Position numbers and translations under genes: made by a program. Under the pieces are notes generated by a model that was not told the origin of the DNA, searched no databases, and saw only the letters and a program-made list of their open reading frames with translations. Shown piece by piece: positions 57,001 to 64,000 of a stretch of DNA of 64,000 nucleotides. The stretch is from assembly GCA_964017195.1 (NCBI GenBank), contig OZ024891.1:5836994-5900993 (forward strand). Reading direction: 5' to 3'. The stretch's first letter is position 1. Each line of letters opens with the position of its first letter. The DNA comes from Siderastrea radians. Its lineage: Eukaryota > Cnidaria > Anthozoa > Scleractinia > Rhizangiidae.

Positions 57001-57690
57001 CCCCGGGCCACTGAGTTTTTCCCAATAAATCTACCGCAGTGAAATTCTAAGTATAAATGTAAATACATATTATATACAACAAAAGAGACAAACGTTTGCA
57101 TGCTATAAAACACTTACAATTACGGCAATACACAAACCCTCAACAAGTTAAATCCTGGCTTCTTTAAAATCTGCAGCTGCAAGTGACATGCAAGGAAAAA
57201 TCTTTTTGACTGATCTTTTAAAAATTTGTGATAGGTATATTCCTGGATAAATCGGCGCACTTGTTAATTTGTTCATCTCTAATTGGTGACTGTTCCACTG
57301 CAGCTAAGTTTTGGTCACCTTGTGTTTTCCTTATTCAGTACTGAAATCTTGAGTACTGATAGATTTTGAGTTAGCTTATCTACTGTTAAGAGATATATCC
57401 AACAGGTTCTCTCGAATCTGTCTCACTATGTACTGAACCAGGTTATACAAATTATAGAAAAACTGATGAGACAAACGTTTGCAGTGGTTTGCATGCTATA
57501 ATAACACAAGCAAACAAACTTAAGTTAGATTCTAGAAAAAAACTTCAGAAGTTTTTAAAATAAACCCTTCTTTAAAATCTAGGGCTGCCTGCAAATGACT
57601 AAGAGAAATCTGATGACTGATCTAATAAAAATTTCCGATATTTGTTCCTGAATGAAAGGGCACTTGTGATCTTCTCATCTCTAATTGGAG
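54041..57690. repeat. Array spacer of unit F (second duplication block)
   Basis: 54041-56790 matches 33700-36188; 56790-57690 matches 30110-31010. Contains the 311-bp insertion at 55195-55505 and the fourth copy of the paired CATG open frames (55924-56290), here with the minus frame stopped by TAG. No gene is called. Confidence 0.8.
55195..55505. mobile_element. 311-bp insertion with 7-bp target duplication
   Basis: AATAGTA occurs at 55188-55194 and 55506-55512. The sister copy near 34903 reads ACAAAATAGTAGTAACATC with no insertion. The insert has no visible terminal inverted repeats or poly-A tail. Its class is unknown; a SINE-like or other short element is possible. Confidence 0.8.
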
Positions 57691-57707
57691 ACTTACGGCT
57701 CTTTCAC

Positions 57708-58576
57708 TAGCCTGCGTGCAGACGTCTCCTATTTCCTTCCACCCGCGGAAAAGGGACGTCTGCGAAACGGCGTCGCTAATCGTGTTCCAGTATCCTGCTG
57801 TTTTTCAGGAATTCGTGGAAAGTGCTTTTATTGGTTGCTTGACAATAGCCACTGTTAGAAACAACTCTGATTGGCTATCGTCGGGAAATGCTCGAGATAA
57901 TGTATGCGATCTACATTTAGCGGGGTTTTCCATTGATCAAAACATGTCCGATTGTGTGTTGTGTTTCTCGACTATTCTGAAAAACAACGACAGAAACCTT
58001 GTGAAAAGTCGCAGTGACTTTAAAGTTCAGGAAGAAATCCTTTCTCTTCAGTTCAACGTACATGAAACATCGCCATATATTTGTAGATCGTGCGTGGGAA
58101 AGTTGCGAAAGCGGAGAGGTCTTTACGCCAACGTGAGAAAAATCGAGGACGAACTTTTTAGCGATTATAGTTCCAAAGCTTTCAAGGCAGGACTTACAGT
58201 AAAAAAAAAGATCGAGACACTAGGAAAGGACAGCGTAGGAACTTCGGCTTCTCCCGAGAAGCGAATTCTTTTGGAGGAGTCGGTAGATCGTTCGTCGAAC
58301 GATCTCAGTTCGCTGGTTACGTCAACTCCTGTGAAAGCCGTTCGCAATGCTTCTGTGAGAAAAATTCAGATTCCTCCTCTTAGTCCTGTTCGACCTCCGA
58401 TCATGGAGCGATCAGAGGGAAACGATTCTGGCACAGAAAACAAAACTGTATTATCATAATTTATGCGAAATTTAAAACCCGAACAGCAGGATACTGGAAC
58501 ACGATAAGCGACGCCGTTTCGCAGACGTCCCTTTTCCGCGGGTGGAAGGAAATAGGAGACGTCTGCACGCAGGCTA
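57708..58576. mobile_element. 869-bp Mutator-like element carrying an ORF
   Basis: The ends TAGCCTGCGTGCAGACGTCT and its reverse complement delimit terminal inverted repeats of about 95 bp (to about 57802, and from about 58480). CTCTTTCAC is duplicated at 57699-57707 and 58577-58585. Sister units read a single CTCTTCCAC at 31011 and 47818. Long inverted repeats with 9-bp duplications are typical of Mutator-like elements. No transposase is present, only the 171-codon frame between the repeats. Confidence 0.92.
57944..58459 (+). CDS. Zinc-finger-like protein inside the Mutator-like element
   Basis: The frame is open from 57716, but the first ATG is at 57944 (A at -3), giving 171 codons: MSDCVLCFSTILKNN, a basic stretch, then ETSPYICRSCVGKLRKRRGL. 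The pattern C-x2-C, 40 residues, C-x2-C could bind one zinc ion, in the style of an N-terminal ZAD-like or treble-clef finger. The rest is basic, then low-complexity with Ser/Thr-Pro sites (TSTPVKAV, LSPVRPP) and no further domain. The frame is uninterrupted between the inverted repeats. That suggests recent capture of a host exon or a maintained element protein. I cannot name the family. Confidence 0.55.
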   Translation: MSDCVLCFSTILKNNDRNLVKSRSDFKVQEEILSLQFNVHETSPYICRSCVGKLRKRRGLYANVRKIEDELFSDYSSKAFKAGLTVKKKIETLGKDSVGTSASPEKRILLEESVDRSSNDLSSLVTSTPVKAVRNASVRKIQIPPLSPVRPPIMERSEGNDSGTENKTVLS

Positions 58577-59030
58577 CTCTTTCACCGCAGCTAAATGGTT
58601 TTCACGACAAAAGTCCTCGCACCTTCTGTTTTCTGTTCAGTACATCTTGGAAAAATGAATTTGGAGTCTAGCATTTTTTACGAATTACATATCAAAAGTA
58701 AAATGTCAGCACGTATTATCGACCAAAACACCGAATAGGAGGTTTATTATTCCACTGCATTTTGTTTTTGCTTCGTCCTCCTTCAGCAAAAACTGGTCAA
58801 ACCGGTATGACAGTGCAATACGCTGGTACATTTCGTACGTTTTCTTGCCCTTATACGGTAAAATGGCTGTCTCCTCCGCAGGCGCTTCGTTTCGCACTTT
58901 GGTTGCAAACAACGGCGAGCGCAAAACGCGAATGACTGGTGACGAAGCGCGAAGGATCGCGAGAGAGCCGTCTGGGAACGAGGCAGGTAAAATGGCACAA
59001 CAGTAGAATAATAAATACATGTCGATTTTT
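58577..59030. repeat. Remainder of the unit F spacer, third copy of the TTTATTATTC repeat
   Basis: 58577-58735 continues the array spacer after the Mutator-like insertion. 58741-59012 is the third copy of the repeat at 31176-31452, slightly more diverged. Confidence 0.65.
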
Positions 59031-59924
59031 TTTTGAAGCACCTCTGCGGTCCGGAATCTTAAATCCTTGAATCTGATTGGCTAATGACGCGCGCTCCAGC
59101 GGTCCGGATTTTCCCATCTGGACCCCGCGTACGGACCGCTCCAATCTGCGGGAGAACTTGAAGTGAAATCAGTTTACTCCCGCACAACAAAACGTTGTTT
59201 TTTTCTTCTTAAAATGCACTTTTCTCTCACTAACTGTTGATAAGTGAAAGGAAAAATCAGCAGTGGGATGAATGGCCTGGTATTACCCAAAGGCGGGTAT
59301 TCCTGTGTTTTTGTTGAGAAAATTTTGCTGGCTTGCTTTTTTCGAGTTGTAATTGACACGCCATTTAACTGCAAGGTAGTCTTTTGACCTCCGTTTCTCG
59401 CTTGAAATTTCGTTATTTTCCTTGGAGATCTCTTTTTTAATCTTGTCCCATTTAGCTTCATTCAAGACAATATGCCTATTAAAGATTGTTAGCTAAAAAT
59501 GTCAAACACGAAACCTCGCAACACTGTGTCTTCGACAAGAACTGCTGCATGTCAACAGGTTTTTTATACAGTTGACTTTTCTCAAAGTATCGATTTGCAA
59601 AAATCTTGACCAAGAACGAACAAAAATGTTTAAAATACTAACATATGCAGTGGAGTTTGTGGAGTGTTTAAAAAAATAGCCTTAGTTTTTACCAAAAATC
59701 TTAGTTGTTTTCAAGATCTTTCGGTACTGAAAACCAAATTTAGACGTCAATTTAAACGACGGATTTCATTTTGAACAAGACAAAGCTTATTTCTTTATTC
59801 TTGCTATGAGACGTCGGGGTTTGTTCTTAACGCTTATTGTTTTACGATATATTTTTAGTTCTGTTTTATCGTTAGTCCATCCTTTATCCCGAACGTTTGC
59901 TAGAGGCTCTTTTTCGTAAGCTAG
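59031..59924. other. No gene recognised
   Basis: The tandem array homology stops near 59030. A GC-richer block with two copies of GCGGTCCG (near 59048 and 59099) follows, then unique AT-rich sequence. Short frames on the minus strand (59461-59174) show no features. Confidence 0.45.
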
Positions 59925-60741
59925 AAACTCACAAAGACTTGAAACGTGTAACTCGCATATGTAGGTTTTGACAGAAACTCATAAGGACTTGAAACGTGTA
60001 ACTCGCATATGTAGGTTTTGAACGATGCTCGTAATTATTCATTTTCGCAAGTACCATATATTTGGAACATGAAGAGAAAGAGAACTGACCAATCAATCTT
60101 CGTGAACGACGTGACGTAATTTTACACCAAGTTCGCGCACTTGTTCATAGATTAATGGCCGACAAACCGGGGAAAATGAAGCCGAAAAAACTTTCAAACG
60201 TTGGAACGACAAAGCGAAAAGAAATACCGGTTTCGAAGACCGAGCAGGAAATTTTTGAGGCGACAAAATTAGCAATTGAAACAACATGGAGCAAAGCGCT
60301 GGGGTAAGAACTAAATCAGACTGTGAAACCAAACCAAAATAGTCTAGCGTTGTTTTTATAATTTCAGTTCGACTTCTTTCACTGTGGCACTATCAACAAA
60401 TGTTCACAAAAGGTAGGCTTTATACGGAAAACTTTTGTCACGGAAATATCAAGGCATGATACCGAAACAGTAAAATTGAAGAGAACCGTTTAATAATATT
60501 GAAGTGTCATACGTTTTCAGTGATTCGCTATCAAAATCAAGCTAAATAAGCTGAATAAGAAAGGACGACTTTTTCTTCGGCTATATACTACAAAAATAAC
60601 AAAGCTGAAACACTTCGCAAGGTTTTGGCGCCTTAAACTCGTGCGTGGACTGGAGCGAGGGGTTTCCGAATATGGTACTTAGAAAAATGAATATTTACGA
60701 GCATCGAACGCGAGTTACACGTTTCAACTCCTTATTAGTTT
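59925..60741 (+). mobile_element. Long-TIR element X1 carrying a small spliced gene
   Basis: 59960-60062 (GAAACTCATAAGGACTTGAA, GTGTAACTCGCATATG, CTCGTAATTATTCATTTTCG, AAGTACCATAT) is mirrored at 60665-60741 in inverted orientation with some mismatches. A 57-base block at the left end is itself tandemly repeated (59926-60020). A similar element, X2, follows directly. No target duplication could be fixed. Confidence 0.65.
60155..60412 (+). CDS. Two-exon small basic protein in element X1 (partial)
   Basis: Exon 1 is 60155-60303: ATG opens MADKPGKMKPKKLSNVGTTK, then VSKTEQEIFEATKLAIETTW, ending at GGG/GTAAGA. Exon 2 is 60368-60412, after acceptor TATAATTTCAG. Joining (phase 2) continues the frame as ALGSTSFTVALSTNVHK and ends at AAAAG/GTAGGC, so further exons would be needed. 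The N-terminus is lysine-rich. A diverged duplicate is in element X2. No domain recognised. The frame-consistent junction is the main support. Confidence 0.45.
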
Positions 60742-60878
60742 CTGGTTTTGACTGACGCTCGTAATCATTCATTTTCGTAAGTACCATATTTGGAACATGA
60801 GGAGAAAGAGAACTGTCCAATCAGTTTCGCGAACAACGTGACGTAATTTCACACCAAGTTCGCCCGCTTGCTCAAAGA

Positions 60879-61151
60879 ATGGCTGACAAACAGGGGGAAA
60901 ACAAGCCGACAAAGCTTTCAAACGTTGGAACGACAAAGCGGAAAGAAATACTGGTTTCGAAGACCGAGCAGGAAATTTTTCAGGCAACAAAATTGGTAAT
61001 TGTAACAACATCGAGCAAACCGCTGAGGTTAGAAGTAGATCAGACTGCGAAACCAAACCAAACTAGTCTAGCGTTGTGTTTACGATTTCTTTCACCGTGG
61101 CACTATCAAGAAATGTTCACAAAAGGTAAGTTTTACACGGAAAACTTTTGA
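60879..61151 (+). pseudogene. Duplicate of the X1 gene in element X2, splice sites lost
   Basis: MADKQGENKPTKLSNVGTTK matches the X1 exon, but the donor has become GAG/GTTAGA and the acceptor region before exon 2 is deleted. The frame reads through the former intron to a stop at 61151. The exon 2 region survives, followed by a GTAAGT donor at 61126. Confidence 0.5.
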
Positions 61152-61906
61152 CACCAAAATATCAAGACATGATACAAAAATATTTAACACAGTAAAATTG
61201 AAGAAAACCGTTTAATAATATGTAAGTGTCACGTGTCACACATTTTCGGTTGTTCGCTACCAAAAACAAGCTAAATAATTAACTGAATAAGAAAGGCCGA
61301 CGACGACGGCTTTATAAGCTTACTATACAAAATAACACTGCAGTTGATGTAGCTCTGAGTTCAAGCAGCTCCAAATGTTCAAATAAAGAGATTGTAATGC
61401 AAAATAAGTTGAATGTTTGATTGATTGTTGTTTTGACACATTCCGTCCGCGGCTTCTGAACCTGTTACCACTTCGTTTTGTGTTCGTTTCCAATCTCCAT
61501 CTTCAATGCTGAAATCATACTGTAGCCTTAATCCACTTTGCACGATGAATACAACAATTTTTCAGGAAATGTCAAACCTATACCACATTTTAGAGCCAAT
61601 ATTTGGAAGACTTTTTCAAAAAATTATCCTCCGATGTTCGGAACTTCGGAGCAGTTTCATTGATACATTCAGCTTTGCAAAGAAACGCTGCAACACGGTT
61701 TTGGCGCCTTTTCCTTTCAGTCATGTGATCGATTACTTTGACTTCCTTTTTTTCCTTTCTCGTTTTTTTTTCTTGTTCTCTCTTGATTTTTATGGTAGCT
61801 GGCTAGTGATTGAGTTTTGAATCAACTGCGCATTTGTATCGCTTATGAGTTCAATTTTCAACGGAAGCGAAGTGAAATACTTTCAGTAAGCTCATAATCG
61901 TTCAGT

Positions 61907-61955
61907 TAAGTTTCACAACACTGGGTTTGGCCCAAACCCAGCGTTGTGAAACTTA
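61907..61955. repeat. 24-bp inverted repeat with 1-nt loop
   Basis: 61907-61930 (TAAGTTTCACAACACTGGGT...) pairs with 61932-61955 with one mismatch. Inside the extra segment of element X2. Confidence 0.85.
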
Positions 61956-62125
61956 AACTTTATAATTTACCGAGCACTTTTGCCAAGTATGTTGCCATCT
62001 TCAGCTCACAACTCGTGCGCAGACTGGAGCGAGGGTTTCCAAATATGGTAGTTTGAAAAATGAATATTCACGAGCATAGAACGCGAGTTGCATGCATGTT
62101 TCAACCCCTTATGAGTTTCTGCGTA

Positions 62126-62621
62126 AGCTTAATAAGTTTATCTTTGATCGTGGGAACTAGCGCGCGGACCTCCCGGCCGGTGAATAACATATATATATAT
62201 CCATCATGTTCTCTCGAACCTGTCTCAGTGTGTACTCAATAACTGCTCCTATTTAGCTTTCAAAATGTAACGTACTTGACTTAGTCTCCCTGTAAACGCT
62301 AAAAGCTAAAAGACTTCCCCATGGAAAAAGGCTGTTGAAAAGTTCAATGGACCATGACATACAGTTTGAACAATCAATAATAACTCTTGAGACATTTTTA
62401 GCTGTCGTAAATACCGTAGCAAAGTTTCTTAGCCAAAGTTGGAGCTAGCATGTCCTTGAGCTACTCACAGCCCGTGAACGACTTCACCGTTTTTCAATTT
62501 ATATATGTGAGCTAGTATACTTTCAAAAAATCTATGTCATTTCGTTCAGGCTGGAATGACGCAATAAGATGTTTGCTGCTATTTCATACGAGTTCAAAAT
62601 TAAAAAATCCACTTGAATACC
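62126..62621. repeat. 3' flank of family copy G
   Basis: Array sequence resumes near 62200 with CATCATGTTCTCTCGAACCT and runs to the gene end with the conserved CTAAAAGCTAAAAGAC and TTTATATATGTGAGCTAGTA blocks. A short (AT)n lies at about 62182-62198. Confidence 0.7.
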
Positions 62622-63842
62622 TCATATGTCCAAACTTCCAGTTGAATCCCTCGTAGCTTCTTCGTAGGTCGGCAAAGAGGTCTCAGGAACATTGAAAATC
62701 TCAGAGTATGAGGGGAGCCCTCTTGAAGCTATATTATCAAAGCTTTGCCCGTTTGTTTCAAGGACAGGAGGTCGAGTAGAGTCCGTTTCCAGCGTTTCCG
62801 CATTTTGCAGTTCATTCGGGAAAACCACTGAAGTATCGTTGGATTCGTAAGGTGGTGGAGGTACCCCAGGAACATCACTAACCTCAATACAAGATGGAGG
62901 TGAACTTGAAGGATTAGTGTCAAAGCTTTCACCGTTTGAGTCATAGACTGGAGGTCGAATAGAGTCCGTTTCCAGTGTTTCAGCATTTTGCAGTTCATTC
63001 GGCAAAACCACTGAAGTATGGATAGATTCGTAAGGCGGTGGAGGTACCCCGGGAACATCGCTAACCTCAATACAAGATGAAGGTATACTTGAAGGATTAG
63101 TGTCAAAGCTTTCACCGTTTGAATCACGGACTGGAGGTCAAATAGAGTCCATTTCAAGCGTAACATTCAGGTAAAGACTGTATAAAGTATCGACAGGAAG
63201 TCGAAGCAAGTGGTCTATTCCCTGCATAGAAGTACGCCGCACTGAAGTATCGACAGGAATTCGAGCAGGGTTTTTAATTCCAACATTTCGTTATTTCGCT
63301 GCGGAGCGCTAGTACTTGTCGGCAGATTTCCATTCAGGGAACCTGTTGTACAATTTCGACCTCTATGGTTTAACTTTGGTTTAAACGTAGAGGTTGGCTA
63401 GAGTGAAGCTTTTCGACACAGGACTTCAGGAGAATGTGAACATAACACAAAATGACGCAGATGTTGCACAATCCGTACAGTCAGGATAAAAGGGGAGAAT
63501 ACAACCAACATAACGAGTCCCGAATCATCGTTATCGTTTGTTTCATTCGATACGCAATGATCATTTTCACAGATGTATCCATGATGGCAATAGGTATCAT
63601 TAGAGCACTTTGTTGTACAATTAAATCGGGAAGTGTGGCACCTTTCTGGCGGTAAACAATCGTCGGTCTTCAGACAAAAGCCGCTGCATGTTAGTCTCGA
63701 AGAGCACATTTCCCTTCCTTTAAAACCCTTCTAGCAGTTCGGTTGTTTACAACACCGCACACCAAAGGCGCATTTATTGTCGTATTTACAGCCTGACGTT
63801 AAATAGAAAACTGCGGAGTATCAAGAAAAATTTGGATTCCAT
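62622..63842 (-). pseudogene. Cys-rich/PPxY transmembrane family, copy G, broken
   Basis: ATG at 63842 opens MESKFFLILRSFL, then a deficit of 8 bases shifts the frame before the first cysteine. In the shifted frame the ectodomain is readable (SGFCLKTDDCLPPERC, KCSNDTYCHHGYICENDHC, 63690-63540), with Tyr replacing Asp in the C-x5-C spacer. The membrane and juxtamembrane part has further slips (LVMLVVFSPFILTV). The tail from about 63140 to 62622 is open for three repeat units after one TGA, with two VPPPPYES motifs, LPSYSEIF and LPTYEEA, ending STGSLDI. Confidence 0.85.
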
Positions 63843-64000
63843 CACAAAAATGAACAGGATCTTGAAATTTGCATTAGACGGTCCACTGGACGCGTCTGGC
63901 TCCCTCTGGCGCTCTTTCTTGTTTTTGTTAGTAGAATGGTTGGATTGGAAACCAAATCGAGGATTTTAAACTTTGGTTGCGTTAGGGGAGATCATCAGAT
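63843..64000 (-). promoter_or_regulatory. Type-1 5' flank of copy G (cut by window end)
   Basis: Same flank as copies A, B and D. Octamer-like ATTTGCAT at 63867-63874, 24 bases before the ATG. Confidence 0.5.

Larger units (their letters stand above)
60745..62125 (+). mobile_element. Long-TIR element X2, related to X1
   Basis: The left part (60745-61250) is a diverged copy of 60020-60500. The right inverted end (62040-62125: CAAATATGGTAGTTTGAAAA, CGAGCATAGAACGCGAGTTG, CCCCTTATGAGTTTC) matches the right end of X1. About 0.6 kb of extra sequence, including a plus-strand frame 61506-61820 without known features, makes it longer than X1. Confidence 0.6.

Noticed and set aside
61506..61820. 104-codon plus-strand frame in element X2
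   Set aside because: Ends in an aromatic low-complexity run from T-rich DNA; no recognisable domain and no counterpart in X1.

Overview
The window looks like nuclear DNA of a cnidarian, most likely a stony coral or close anthozoan. It is AT-rich, has spliced genes, and is packed with DNA transposons, MITEs and non-LTR remnants of kinds common in corals. This is a judgement from sequence style, not a database match.

Left part (1-16 kb). A two-exon minus-strand gene (1811-5279) encodes a phosphagen kinase of the creatine-kinase type. A first exon carrying an N-myristoylation-like start joins in frame to one large catalytic exon. The usual NEEDH active-site motif reads NEGDH. The rest of this part is intergenic: a TA-flanked MITE, an (AAT)n tract, two decayed reverse-transcriptase fragments facing each other, and a direct/inverted repeat cluster between them.

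Right part (17-64 kb, with a diverged relic at 1-835). This is a tandem array of one minus-strand gene family. The encoded protein has a signal peptide, a short ectodomain with 14 cysteines, one membrane span, an RGRNC motif, and a cytoplasmic tail built from about 61-residue repeats ending in PPxY-type motifs (WW-domain ligands). Six recognisable copies lie at about 17.0-18.4, 22.9-24.2, 31.9-33.1, 41.9-43.1, 48.6-49.5 and 62.6-63.8 kb. Only the copy at 31875-33113 is uninterrupted (412 codons). The others carry small frameshifts, stops or deletions, though several keep long intact tail frames. The copies sit inside segmental duplications; 26.6-36.2 kb and 44.4-56.8 kb are two versions of one unit. 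They have two kinds of 5' flank, and an octamer-like sequence (ATGCAAAT/ATTTGCAT) lies just upstream of the start in both kinds.

Mobile elements. Because the units are paralogous, several insertions can be defined against empty sites in a sister copy: a 1.83-kb TTAA-flanked foldback element, a 752-bp MITE with a CTAAG duplication, an 869-bp Mutator-like element with a 9-bp duplication and an intact zinc-finger-like ORF, and a 311-bp insertion with a 7-bp duplication. Also present are a broken pogo/Tigger transposase, an element encoding SWIM-YqaJ and a DDE transposase (ISL2EU-like) with a nested TTAA MITE, another TTAA element of 2.85 kb with its own spliced gene, and a pair of long-TIR elements carrying a small two-exon gene. 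No rRNA, tRNA or CRISPR array was seen.

The most interesting unit is the Cys-rich/PPxY transmembrane family. By analogy to other single-pass PPxY proteins it may be a surface protein that recruits WW-domain proteins such as Nedd4-type ubiquitin ligases. That role is inference.
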